Shown here one piece after another: positions 24,534 to 33,122 of a stretch of DNA of 38,343 bases. Where the stretch lies: NCBI GenBank assembly GCA_030055525.1, contig JASFYJ010000011.1, positions 1 through 38,343 of the forward strand, read 5' to 3'. The stretch is from Archaeoglobales archaeon. Lineage in GTDB: Archaea; Halobacteriota; Archaeoglobi; Archaeoglobales; Archaeoglobaceae. The notes under the pieces are model-generated. The model searched no databases. It was not told the DNA's origin and saw nothing but the letters and a program-made list of their open reading frames with translations. Position numbers and translations under genes: made by a program. Each line of letters starts with the position of its first letter. Positions within the stretch are counted from its first letter, which is position 1.

Positions 24534-25156
24534 AGGAGCGGTTTGATTATAACAGCGTTTTTAACTTCTTTTTTAAACTTCTCAACATCCGCCGCTGTAT
24601 TCGGAATTGCTCCATAGTGCATTGGTATAAAAAACTCAGCTTTTATGTCTTTTGTAGCAGCTATCGCCTCTTTTAAGTCCATTGTATAAGTCCCGCCTAC
24701 TGGCAAAAGGGCTATATCTACTGAGATTTCTTTCATCTCCGGAATTCTGTCGGTATCGCCTGCATGATATATTCTAACTCCATCGATATCCACTACATAT
24801 CCCACACCCATACCCTTTTTGTGGTAGGGTTTGTTTAAGTTGTAGGCAGGAACGGCCTTTACCTTAACACTTCCAAAACTTAACTCCTGGCCAATTTTTA
24901 TTGGTTGAATTTTAATTTCCTTTAGCTTACAACCCTCCGGTGCAACTAAAACAGTATCTTCTTTATATATTTGCTTTATTGAATTTAGATCTAGGTGATC
25001 GTAGTGATCGTGAGTCACCAAGATAAGATCTGCCTTTTCCATGTTTTTTGGAATCTGGTAAGGATCTAGATAAATAACTTTTGTGCCCTTCACTTTAAAA
25101 CCCGCATGTCTTATGTATTCAAGCACAACTCCACCAAATTCGAAATGACTTACCAT
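24530..25156 (-). CDS. UPF0173 metal-dependent hydrolase (MBL fold)
   Basis: The 208-residue product is a complete metallo-beta-lactamase fold protein of the UPF0173 (UlaG-like) group. THDHYDHLD holds H49, H51, D53 and H54; HAGDTDR and PMHYGA give the remaining ligands. The substrate is unknown, but related proteins hydrolyse phosphoester or lactone bonds. The first ten residues vary in this family; ATG 25156 is the only good start. It converges with UPF0179 by a four-base overlap and diverges from the ABC/PrsW gene with 50 bases between. Confidence 0.88.
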   Translation of the reverse strand: MVSHFEFGGVVLEYIRHAGFKVKGTKVIYLDPYQIPKNMEKADLILVTHDHYDHLDLNSIKQIYKEDTVLVAPEGCKLKEIKIQPIKIGQELSFGSVKVKAVPAYNLNKPYHKKGMGVGYVVDIDGVRIYHAGDTDRIPEMKEISVDIALLPVGGTYTMDLKEAIAATKDIKAEFFIPMHYGAIPNTAADVEKFKKEVKNAVIIKPLL

Positions 25157-25206
25157 GTTGTAATTTCGAAGGTAATGGATTTAACCTCTTCGGTTGAATC
25201 AATAGC

Positions 25207-26847
25207 GTGCTTCGTGTAGCATTGTTGGAGTTAGCACAAAAGAAAAAGAAGATGAGCTCAAAGTACGTTCTTTCAATTTTACTTGTCCTGCTTTTATCTT
25301 TAGCGGCATTCTATATTTCAATAACCTCCGGTTTTGAGTCAGATAAGCGACTATATACGGCAAATTTGGCAATTTCCGATTCCTTTACTACGGGAAGCAA
25401 TCCGGACATTCTTATATATGAAAAAATTATTATTATGACTTCAAAAAGTGACAGAAGTTTAGCCGCAGCGGATGAGGCTTTAGGCATTCTAAGACAACAG
25501 TATCTTGAAAAACTATCGCAAAATAGCGAAGCCTTTCCCGTGTTGGTTTCGGTTAGGTACCTAGAAAGACGAAGCGTGGCCGAAGTCGTCAACTCTTCAA
25601 AGTTACCGAACCTGCAATATAACGAATCAAAATCATCCACAAATTCTACAAAGCAAATAGATGTCTTTCCGAAGGAAACTGCAGATTCCAAGAGTGATGA
25701 CTTGAAAGACGATTTATCTGAATTTTTGAAGATTGAGAGTTTTCAAGATTCTAAACGAGAGATTAAAGATGTGGGTTCTTTTAGTACAAACGAATATGTT
25801 TATCCGGAACAGCTTTCTATAAGAACTCCCTTTGATAAACTTGTTTTGGCTATGATCTTCCTGATTCCATCTTACTTCTTTGTCCAGCTCTTTTCATCGT
25901 CATTTTTAGAGGATAAATTCTCTAGGAGGTTGGAAATCATAATTTCTATTTTTAATAATTATGAAATTGTATTTGGAAAGATGCTACCATACTTCGCTGC
26001 ATCTATTCTGGCAATGGCATCGATATCCCTATTTCTCAATTCTTCAGCGTTTTTCTTTGCTATCCCAGTTGTATTTTTACTTTTTTCCTTCCATTCAGCC
26101 ATAGTTGTGTTTTCAAGAAGTTATAGAGAAGCTACGATGCTTCTTCTCATTTTTTCATTGCTGGTTACTGTTTATGCTGTAATGCCAGTGGTATTTCCAA
26201 TTTCCGAATTTTCAAGAATTTCTCCTCTAACTGCTCTTTTAAGATGCCTCGAAAATAAAGCCACCGATCTTCAAGATTTTTTACCGGCTTTCTACGTGAT
26301 ATTTACACTTGGCGCTTTTTTGTTCTATTTGACCTGCAAACTTCTATATCCCGAATACCTGTATTCTACAGGAATTTTAGAAAAGATCTTTGCAGCTTTT
26401 TACGGAGGAAAAATAAAGTCATTTCTTTTAGGATTTTTTGGAGTTTCACTTGCGCTATTTGTAGAATTTTTTATAATTTTTATTATATTTTTAGTTCCGA
26501 AGTCTTTAGCCCTACCGCTATCTTTGATTCTCGTAGCTGGAGTCGAGGAAATTACAAAAGGATTATCAATAGCAGCAAATAGAGATCTAATCTCTAGCGT
26601 ATCTACAGCACTTGGCTTTTTTACAGCCGAAAAGCTTCTTTTGCTACTTAACATCTCCTTAGAGCTTTTGACGCCATTCTTGGCATCATTTTTATTGCTA
26701 CCCGCCATGTTGCATACGGCTACAGCTTTAATTTTTTACTTTTTTATAAAATTTGGTTTCTGGAAAGCTTGCGCAGCATCGAGCCTAATCCACTTCCTTT
26801 ACAACTACACGGTGGTGATTACCATTGCTAGTAGCCTTAATATCTAA
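25207..26847 (+). CDS. ABC-2-type permease fused to a PrsW-type intramembrane protease domain
   Basis: This 546-residue membrane protein has two parts. Residues 1–390 look like a NatB-type ABC-2 permease: a first membrane segment near 20–40, a polar external domain of about 165 residues, then several helices with EDKFSRRLEIIISIF near 235–249, the usual coupling region. Residues about 400–546 carry the four PrsW/M82 protease motifs: E447-E448-x-x-K451, F471-x3-E475, H503, and H529-x3-N533, within hydrophobic helices. An intact glutamate/histidine metalloprotease site is therefore plausible. The start is GTG 25207. The gene overlaps the next permease gene by 23 bases. No ATPase gene is adjacent. 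The external domain is rich in Ser, Lys and Asp. Confidence 0.75.
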   Translation: MLRVALLELAQKKKKMSSKYVLSILLVLLLSLAAFYISITSGFESDKRLYTANLAISDSFTTGSNPDILIYEKIIIMTSKSDRSLAAADEALGILRQQYLEKLSQNSEAFPVLVSVRYLERRSVAEVVNSSKLPNLQYNESKSSTNSTKQIDVFPKETADSKSDDLKDDLSEFLKIESFQDSKREIKDVGSFSTNEYVYPEQLSIRTPFDKLVLAMIFLIPSYFFVQLFSSSFLEDKFSRRLEIIISIFNNYEIVFGKMLPYFAASILAMASISLFLNSSAFFFAIPVVFLLFSFHSAIVVFSRSYREATMLLLIFSLLVTVYAVMPVVFPISEFSRISPLTALLRCLENKATDLQDFLPAFYVIFTLGAFLFYLTCKLLYPEYLYSTGILEKIFAAFYGGKIKSFLLGFFGVSLALFVEFFIIFIIFLVPKSLALPLSLILVAGVEEITKGLSIAANRDLISSVSTALGFFTAEKLLLLLNISLELLTPFLASFLLLPAMLHTATALIFYFFIKFGFWKACAASSLIHFLYNYTVVITIASSLNI

Positions 26848-27814
26848 GGAGATAAAAAACTCTTTAAGGGAGAGGACAATTGCAAGTGTTATTTTACTCG
26901 TTTTCTTTATTGCAGCTTTTTCCAGTGTAATAACCTATGGACTCATCTATCTCTACAACCCGGGCTATTCAAACTACCCGATTAAGATGGCTATCGTAGG
27001 TGATTGTGGGGTAGGAATAGATGGTATATGCACGACTTCAGAGAGGGCTTTTGAGATGTTTTACACCAATAAAGTGGATGCTATTGTAATAATAAAAACC
27101 ATAGAAAAGACCTATGTCGATTTAATACTTCCAGAAGATGATTATAGAGCCCCCATCGCTTTATCTAAAATAAAAAGAGATTTAATAAAAATTGAAGAAG
27201 AATTGAGAAAGAAAAACAACGCGACAATTTTCGAATACAAGGTGATTTATCAAAATCAGGAATTAAAGGTTCCTGAAGGCGTATCCATAGCTTTCAGATT
27301 CGTGTATCTTATCCTGATCCCACTTCTGTGTATAACTACAGCAATCGTAGCGGCCGGGATGGTTATAGATAGCCTAACAGAGGAGTTCGAAAGAGGAACG
27401 ATAGAAATCCTGCTAGCATCACCTTTAAGCGAAAGAATGATCTTATTTTCGAAGATAGTTTCTCCGATGCTGGTTTCAAGTGTATTAACAACTCTTTGGA
27501 TTGCTTTGTTGATTTTAAACGGAATTGAAATACACAATCCACCACTCGTATTCATAGCAGGTGTATCCTTAGCGTCAATTTTTATTTTAACTGCTTATAT
27601 AATAGCTCTAAAATTAAAAGATAGAGAAAGAAGTCAATTTCTTTTTTCAATCATAGCTACAGGAGTTTTGCCGGTTCTAATCACAAAATCTTGGAGTCCT
27701 GCAGTCATCTGTGGCAGAATTGCTGCAGGAAGTGACTTTAGATTAATTCCTACGATTTTAACTATCCTCTCTATACTACTGGTACCTACAGTGAGGTTTG
27801 TAAAAGATCAGTAG
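26825..27814 (+). CDS. ABC-2-type permease subunit
   Basis: The 329-residue protein has an N-terminal membrane segment (residues about 17–43), an external domain to about 150, then five or six helices. The sequence DSLTEEFERGTIEILLASPLSERM near 180–205 is the conserved cytoplasmic loop of NatB/COG1668-type permeases. The start is TTG 26825, supported by GGTGAT at about 26813–26818; no other usable start lies nearby. The overlap with the PrsW-fused permease suggests the two make a heterodimeric transmembrane part. The cargo and the ATPase partner are unknown. It overlaps the convergent bpsA gene by seven bases. Confidence 0.82.
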   Translation: MLVALISKEIKNSLRERTIASVILLVFFIAAFSSVITYGLIYLYNPGYSNYPIKMAIVGDCGVGIDGICTTSERAFEMFYTNKVDAIVIIKTIEKTYVDLILPEDDYRAPIALSKIKRDLIKIEEELRKKNNATIFEYKVIYQNQELKVPEGVSIAFRFVYLILIPLLCITTAIVAAGMVIDSLTEEFERGTIEILLASPLSERMILFSKIVSPMLVSSVLTTLWIALLILNGIEIHNPPLVFIAGVSLASIFILTAYIIALKLKDRERSQFLFSIIATGVLPVLITKSWSPAVICGRIAAGSDFRLIPTILTILSILLVPTVRFVKDQ

Positions 27815-28824
27815 GGAGTTGCCCAGCTCTCCTCGTCCTTGTATACTTCCTCATCTATCTTCATCTCTCCCTCCACTAGTGGCTTTGGATCTTTAACGGC
27901 CTCTATTCTAAAGAAGGTCGATTTATACCAAGGATAGTCTGACTTTACTCCAAGATTTTTTACTATCGGTAACTTCTCTTGGAAAGTAAAGAAGTTCCTT
28001 TCATCATCCGGATATACACTGAATTTTCTGATCATGTCCGTAATAACGAACCCCATATCGTATATCATCTTTTCAATCTCGTACCATTTTCTTCTCGAAG
28101 CTTCAAGAGTCGTAATCCCAAAGTATCCGGCACTTCCAACCCCCTTCAAGGTTGAAACGGCTCTTGAGAAAAACAACTTCAATCCAGGGATGGTTTCTAC
28201 AGGATCGGTCACAAATATATCGAACTTCCTTCTGAGCTCTTCTGGAAAAGCTTGCTGAACGTCATACACCATGGCCTCAATTCTTAAACCGTACTCCTTT
28301 GCAGCGTTGTTTATGAAATTTACGAGTCTCTCGTCTATATCTACAACAAATATTTTTTCAGGTAGATCTGTTAGGGCCGCGGCTATGCTGAACAGATCAT
28401 CATCTCCAACAACGAATATCTTCCCGTAGAGATCCCCACGCTCGTGTATAAACTCGACTCTTCTAATTATACCTTCCGGACTTATAAAACCTTGATCGTA
28501 AACATCCACTGCCTCGGGGCGGTTTTTAACTATTTCTCTATACCTTCTGAGTATCTCTGAAAAATGTTTATTTATAACGTATCCTGTCCCCTCGCAATTT
28601 ATGCAGCAGTAATTCCCAAAATTTCTGAGATTTTTTGCTATCTCTCTTCCAGATTTTGTAAGTTTAACCTTCCCTCTGTCAACTTCTATTATGTTCTCTC
28701 TGAGCAGTTCCTTGAATACTTCAAAAAATTCGTTAAGTGAGGCATCTTGCCTGTCTATAAGCTCGTAAACGCTTACTTCTCCTACTAGCAGAGCTTGGAG
28801 TATCTGCCTTTTTATTCTATCCAT
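27808..28824 (-). CDS. bpsA: N(4)-bis(aminopropyl)spermidine synthase (branched-chain polyamine synthase)
   Basis: BpsA adds two aminopropyl groups from decarboxylated SAM to the same nitrogen of spermidine, giving a branched polyamine found in hyperthermophiles. The 338-residue product has an N-terminal winged-helix-like part, then a Rossmann-type transferase domain. The key GDDD motif (GDDDLFSIAAA) is at 141–144 and TDPVETIPG supplies further substrate contacts; both fit the DUF43/BpsA family. The C-terminal acidic tail closes the active site in the characterised enzyme. ATG 28824 is one base after the speD stop with GGGGAT ahead of it; an open frame reaching back to 28920 lies inside speD and is not used. 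Confidence 0.93.
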   Translation of the reverse strand: MDRIKRQILQALLVGEVSVYELIDRQDASLNEFFEVFKELLRENIIEVDRGKVKLTKSGREIAKNLRNFGNYCCINCEGTGYVINKHFSEILRRYREIVKNRPEAVDVYDQGFISPEGIIRRVEFIHERGDLYGKIFVVGDDDLFSIAAALTDLPEKIFVVDIDERLVNFINNAAKEYGLRIEAMVYDVQQAFPEELRRKFDIFVTDPVETIPGLKLFFSRAVSTLKGVGSAGYFGITTLEASRRKWYEIEKMIYDMGFVITDMIRKFSVYPDDERNFFTFQEKLPIVKNLGVKSDYPWYKSTFFRIEAVKDPKPLVEGEMKIDEEVYKDEESWATPY

Positions 28825-28825
28825 T

Positions 28826-29170
28826 TTATCCCCTATCGAGCATATAATGTCTGTATGACTTCGGTTTAAACTTTTCGAGGAACAGTTTAAAAGCCTTTTC
28901 CGCCTTTGAAGGGTCTCCACAGGTAAAGATGTCCAAGTTTACAAGCTCATACTCCGGCCATGTATGCAAAGATACATGGCTCTCGGAGATTAAAACAACC
29001 CCAGTGACACCATGGGGATTGAACTGCTTATATACGCTGCCAACTTTGGTTAGCTTCGCCTCATTTACCACCTCCTCCACTATACGCCTCACAGTCTCTT
29101 CCCTCGCTATGAGCTCTGGATCTACTCCATAAAGTTCTGCAATAATATGTCGTCCAATTATCATAGTCAT
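28826..29170 (-). CDS. speD: S-adenosylmethionine decarboxylase proenzyme
   Basis: SpeD makes decarboxylated SAM, the aminopropyl donor for polyamines. The 114-residue proenzyme cleaves itself between E63 and S64 in ISESHVSLHTWPEY, turning Ser64 into the pyruvoyl group. The catalytic cysteine is C84 (IFTCG). A strong GGAGG lies five bases before the ATG at 29170; an ATG two codons later is also possible. The one-base gap to bpsA makes a two-gene operon that supplies donor and final transferase together. Confidence 0.96.
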   Translation of the reverse strand: MTMIIGRHIIAELYGVDPELIAREETVRRIVEEVVNEAKLTKVGSVYKQFNPHGVTGVVLISESHVSLHTWPEYELVNLDIFTCGDPSKAEKAFKLFLEKFKPKSYRHYMLDRG

Positions 29171-29489
29171 CCCCCTCCATCTCCTTTCTCACCTCCACTA
29201 TTTTCGGATTTAGAGCTTTTTTACAGCTTATATCTACACGCCGAAAGCTTTACCCAATATACTTCCAAACTTACACGATGCGGGCTGAACTAAACTTTAA
29301 ACGGTTTGATTTTTAAATTTTTCGCAAGAATCGATCAGCAGCTAAACGTTCAATTTAGCTTTAAACTGCTTCTTATTTACTGATTTGGAATTTTACTGAA
29401 ATATTTTGTCCTTTTTTTGGCAAAACTGTAATTTAATTTTCTTTTTTGGTGAACTGGCAAGATTAAAAATATTAGATTTTCGGATAATT
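29171..29489. other. Intergenic region between proS and speD
   Basis: This stretch of 319 bases holds no gene I can support. It must carry the speD–bpsA promoter, since both flanking genes are on the minus strand. AGCTAAA(N7)TTTAGCT at 29340–29360 is a perfect 7-base inverted repeat, and related AAACTTTAAAC/AAACTG strings recur on either side. Poly-T runs near 29402–29440 may act in termination. I see no known riboswitch shape. Confidence 0.4.
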
Positions 29490-30917
29490 TTAGTAAGACT
29501 TAGCCAAAACAGCTAAACTGCCCTTTCCTCCACAAACGATACAACTATCTACCTCTTTAACTTCGACCCACCAAGGAGTTTCTTCAAGCCAGCCAAGCAA
29601 TCTAGCTTTACTAATTTCTTCTACATATTCCCCGCACTCCCTGTTCCTACACAAAGAAATCACAGCTACATTTCTTTCAAGCTCTTTTAACCCGTCAACA
29701 TCTTTCGGATACACTAATTTCTGTTTCATCATCTCTATAGCTTTCTTTCTCATCCGTTCTCTCATCTCTGAAGCCCATCTCGAGATAACTTCACTACTGA
29801 TTTCTTCAATTTTAGCTTTAAATTTCCTCTTTTCGTCTCTGAAGGATACAACAACTTCTCCGCTTTCAACTTCTTTTGGTCCAATTTCAAATCTGATTGG
29901 TACACCTTTCAACTCCCATTTATAATACTTCGCCCCAGGTCTGTCTTCGGATTCGTCAAGTACAAATTTAATTCCAAGATCTGAAAGTTTATTTGCAAGC
30001 TTCTTGGAAGCTTCTCTAACGACCTCATCTTTACCCTTGTAGGGTATCGGAATTATCACTGCTTGGATTGGAGATACCTCAAAAGGTAACACCAAACCGT
30101 TGTCATCTCCGTGAATTCCAATCAAAGCAGCAATACAGCGTTCGCTGATACCATAGCATGTCTGATGAACGTATCTATGCTCTCCACCAACATCCTCATA
30201 CAATATACCGAAAGTTTTGGCAAAGTTATCTGCCAAGTGGTGAACTGTCCCTATTTGCAAAGTCCTGCCATCTGGCATTATCGTGTCGAACGCTATCGTG
30301 TAAGCAGCTCCAGGAAACTTGTCCCAGTCAGGTCTTCTTATCACCATGTAAGGTATCGCAAGAAAGTCGTAAAATTCCTTGTAGTATTCTATGGCTTTTT
30401 TTACTTGTATTTCTGCTTCTTCAAAACTTTTATGGGCTGTGTGTGCCTCTTTGAAGGAAGTTATCTCCCTTAATCGTATTAAAGGCCTCGTGTGTTTAGT
30501 TTCATATCTGAAAGTATTTACGATCTGGTAAACTTTCAATGGGAGATCTGCATGACTTCGAATCCATAAAGCAAACATTGGATACATCGCTGTTTCACTT
30601 GTAGGTCTCAAAGCTAGTTTTACATCCAAAGGATCATTTCCACCATGTGTCACCCAATAAACTTCATTTTCAAATCCTCTGATGTGTTCACTCTCTTTTC
30701 TAAGTTCCGTTTCTGGAATAAGAGTCGGAAAGTATACCTCATCATGCTCTCTGTCCATTATCTCTCGAAGCTTTTTGTAGACGTTGTTTCTGAGTCTAAA
30801 ACCGAAGGGATACCATACATAAAGCCCTTTTACTGGATACCTGATATCCATTATCTCAGCCTGTTGTATTATCTCGTGATACCATTCTGAGAAATTATCC
30901 TTCGATGGTAGAGACAT
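29490..30917 (-). CDS. proS: Prolyl-tRNA synthetase, archaeal/eukaryotic type
   Basis: ProS charges tRNA-Pro. The 475-residue enzyme has the class II motifs: motif 2 in RYETKHTRPLIRLREITSF near 137–155 and motif 3 in the GIHGDDNGLVLPFEV region near 268–282. An anticodon-binding domain follows (PIQAVIIPIPYKGKD). The C-terminal zinc domain has two cysteine pairs, CRNREC and CIVC. There is no bacterial INS editing insertion, so it is the archaeal form, which may also charge Cys weakly. It stands alone and is divergent from hisI. Confidence 0.97.
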   Translation of the reverse strand: MSLPSKDNFSEWYHEIIQQAEIMDIRYPVKGLYVWYPFGFRLRNNVYKKLREIMDREHDEVYFPTLIPETELRKESEHIRGFENEVYWVTHGGNDPLDVKLALRPTSETAMYPMFALWIRSHADLPLKVYQIVNTFRYETKHTRPLIRLREITSFKEAHTAHKSFEEAEIQVKKAIEYYKEFYDFLAIPYMVIRRPDWDKFPGAAYTIAFDTIMPDGRTLQIGTVHHLADNFAKTFGILYEDVGGEHRYVHQTCYGISERCIAALIGIHGDDNGLVLPFEVSPIQAVIIPIPYKGKDEVVREASKKLANKLSDLGIKFVLDESEDRPGAKYYKWELKGVPIRFEIGPKEVESGEVVVSFRDEKRKFKAKIEEISSEVISRWASEMRERMRKKAIEMMKQKLVYPKDVDGLKELERNVAVISLCRNRECGEYVEEISKARLLGWLEETPWWVEVKEVDSCIVCGGKGSLAVLAKSY

Positions 30918-31038
30918 CGAGAAGCTGAAAGCGACTCTATATTTATGCTTTATCTACCTACCAAAGTTGAAAGGTCAGTTTTAAATAATCTGAAAAAACA
31001 AGGTTAAAAATTTTTAAACTTATGATGGAGTAAATCTG

Positions 31039-31356
31039 ATGGATATATCGAACCTGAAATTTGACGAAAAAGGATTGATACCAGTTATAGCACAAGATGT
31101 AAATACGAAGGAAGTACTCATGCTAGCTTATGCAAATCTAGAAGCTTTAAAAAAGACTTTAGAGACCGGCTACGCACACTACTGGAGTAGAAGCAGAAAC
31201 GAGCTCTGGATGAAAGGTGCAACATCTGGAAACGTACAGAAAGTCGTAGAGGTTAGATACGACTGCGATGGAGATGCAATTTTATATTTAGTTGAACAGA
31301 AAGGGAACGCCTGTCATACTGGCAACAGAACTTGCTTTTTCAGGAGGTTAGAGTGA
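31039..31356 (+). CDS. hisI: Phosphoribosyl-AMP cyclohydrolase
   Basis: HisI opens the purine ring of PR-AMP in the third step of histidine synthesis. The 105-residue monofunctional protein has the magnesium/zinc motif DCDGDA (D75, C76, D77, D79), and C92 and C99 in ACHTGNRTC complete the zinc site across the dimer. [14 protein letters not shown] matches the substrate loop. GGAG lies nine bases before ATG 31039. Its stop overlaps the start of the PIN-ATPase gene as TGATG. No HisE domain is fused. Confidence 0.96.
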   Translation: MDISNLKFDEKGLIPVIAQDVNTKEVLMLAYANLEALKKTLETGYAHYWSRSRNELWMKGATSGNVQKVVEVRYDCDGDAILYLVEQKGNACHTGNRTCFFRRLE

Positions 31357-33122
31357 TGAAATACGTTTTTGATACAAGCGTTGTAATATCTGGCAAAGCA
31401 ACGGAAGCTATTAAGAAGGGAGAGATAGAGGGAGAGATAATAATACCCGAAGCTGTTTTAGCAGAACTTGAAGCTCAAGCTAATTTTGGGAGAATGAGTG
31501 GATTTCAAGGGCTTGCTGAAATAGAAAAAATCGTAGAGATAGCAAAAGAGAAGGGATTTGAAGTTTTCTTCGCAGGCGAAAGGCCAAAACTTGAACAGAT
31601 AAAATTAGCAAAAGGTGGAGAGATAGATAACATGATAAGAGAAATAGCAGCAAAGAATGATGCTATTCTAGTTACTTCTGATAGGGTTCAGCATTTAGTT
31701 GCAAAAGCTAAGGGTATAAAGACTATTTACTTCAGACCACAGATTATAAAACCAGAAGAGACAAAGATCATGTCTTTTTTCACACCAGATACAGCGAGCG
31801 TCCATCTGAGAGAGGGAGTACCACCATTTGCAAAAAGAGGGAGGATTGGAGAACTCAAGCTCGTTCAAATTTCAGAGAAACCTTTGAGCCACGAAGAACT
31901 TGTTGAAATAGCAAACGAGATCCTTGAAGCTGCTAGAGCTGACGAAGAAAGTAGTATAGAGATAGAACGAAATGGAGCAACCGTTGTTCAGCTAAGAGAA
32001 CTTAGAATAGCTATAGCCGAAAGACCCTTCGCAGATAAGATGGAGATAACAGCTGTAAGACCAATAGCAAAGGTCAGCTTGGAGTATTACGGGATAAGTG
32101 AGGAATTGAAACGCCGCTTCATAGAAAAACAGAGGGGAATACTGATAGCTGGCCCACCTGGTGCCGGGAAGTCAACTTTTGCTGCGAGTGTCGCTAACTA
32201 TCTCCACGATATGGGTTTTGTTGTAAAAACTATGGAGTCCCCTAGAGATCTGATGGTAAGAGAAGAGATAACCCAGTATGCACCATTGGAGAACAACATG
32301 GCCTTGACAGCTGACATACTTCTACTTGTAAGGCCCGACTACACGATCTACGATGAACTCAGGAAGACAGAGGACTTTCAAGTTTTTGCTGACATGCGTT
32401 TGGCTGGTGTGGGCATGATTGGCGTAACACATGCTACGAGGGCAATAGATGCGATTCAGAGGATGATAGGAAGAGTTGAACTTGGCATAATTCCACAGGT
32501 TGTAGATACTGTAATTTTCATAGAAGCTGGTAAGATAAAGAAAGTCTATGAACTCGAATTTACAGTTAAAGTACCAACTGGTATGCTTGAGGCAGATTTA
32601 GCCAGACCGGTTATAGAAGTGAGAGACTTCGAAAAGAAAACACTTGAGTATGAGATATACACATACGGTGAGCAGGTAGTTGTAATGCCAATTCAAAGCG
32701 ATGAAAAGATCCTAAAGATCTTAGAAGATCGTATTTCCAAGTACGTTGATGATTACGAAATCGAGCTTGTTGGTAGGAGAGCGACAATTAAAGTGCCTGA
32801 AAGTCAAATTCCAAGCCTGATAGGAAGGAAGGGTAGAAGGATAAAGAACATAGAAGATGAGTTGCAGCTCTCCATAGATGTTGTTCCAAAAGAAAGATCA
32901 GAAATCGAAGCCAAGGTTGAGGAGCAATCAAAACATTACCTAATCTTAGCCAATGGACTAGAGGGAAAAACCGTAGACGTTTACGCAGGAAATGAATATC
33001 TTTTCTCAGCTCTTGTGAGTGAAAAGGGAACTATAAAGGTGAGAAAAGATAAGGAAGGGGGCAAAAGCTTAAGGCAGGCTCTTGCGAAGGGAGAAAAGAT
33101 AATACTTAAGGTGATAGGTTGA
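31356..33122 (+). CDS. PIN-domain ribonuclease–ATPase–KH protein (COG1855-type)
   Basis: The 588-residue protein has three parts. Residues 1–130 are a PIN nuclease domain with the acidic set D6, E37, D91 and D109. Residues about 240–440 are a PilT/VirB11-like ATPase with Walker A GPPGAGKS at 266–273 and YDELRKTEDFQ near 332–342. A KH domain with the GRKG loop at 490–493 binds RNA or single-stranded DNA, followed by a small TRAM-like beta tail. This architecture is widespread in archaea, and its target is not known; an ATP-driven ribonuclease is the best guess. ATG 31356 is chosen, with GGAGGT ahead; it is coupled to hisI upstream and to the protease gene downstream. Confidence 0.92.
   Translation: MKYVFDTSVVISGKATEAIKKGEIEGEIIIPEAVLAELEAQANFGRMSGFQGLAEIEKIVEIAKEKGFEVFFAGERPKLEQIKLAKGGEIDNMIREIAAKNDAILVTSDRVQHLVAKAKGIKTIYFRPQIIKPEETKIMSFFTPDTASVHLREGVPPFAKRGRIGELKLVQISEKPLSHEELVEIANEILEAARADEESSIEIERNGATVVQLRELRIAIAERPFADKMEITAVRPIAKVSLEYYGISEELKRRFIEKQRGILIAGPPGAGKSTFAASVANYLHDMGFVVKTMESPRDLMVREEITQYAPLENNMALTADILLLVRPDYTIYDELRKTEDFQVFADMRLAGVGMIGVTHATRAIDAIQRMIGRVELGIIPQVVDTVIFIEAGKIKKVYELEFTVKVPTGMLEADLARPVIEVRDFEKKTLEYEIYTYGEQVVVMPIQSDEKILKILEDRISKYVDDYEIELVGRRATIKVPESQIPSLIGRKGRRIKNIEDELQLSIDVVPKERSEIEAKVEEQSKHYLILANGLEGKTVDVYAGNEYLFSALVSEKGTIKVRKDKEGGKSLRQALAKGEKIILKVIG

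Noticed and set aside
28825-28920. Upstream extension of bpsA to an ATG at 28920
   Set aside because: The extra 32 residues lie within speD in another frame. The ATG at 28824 has a GGGGAT site and matches the family start.
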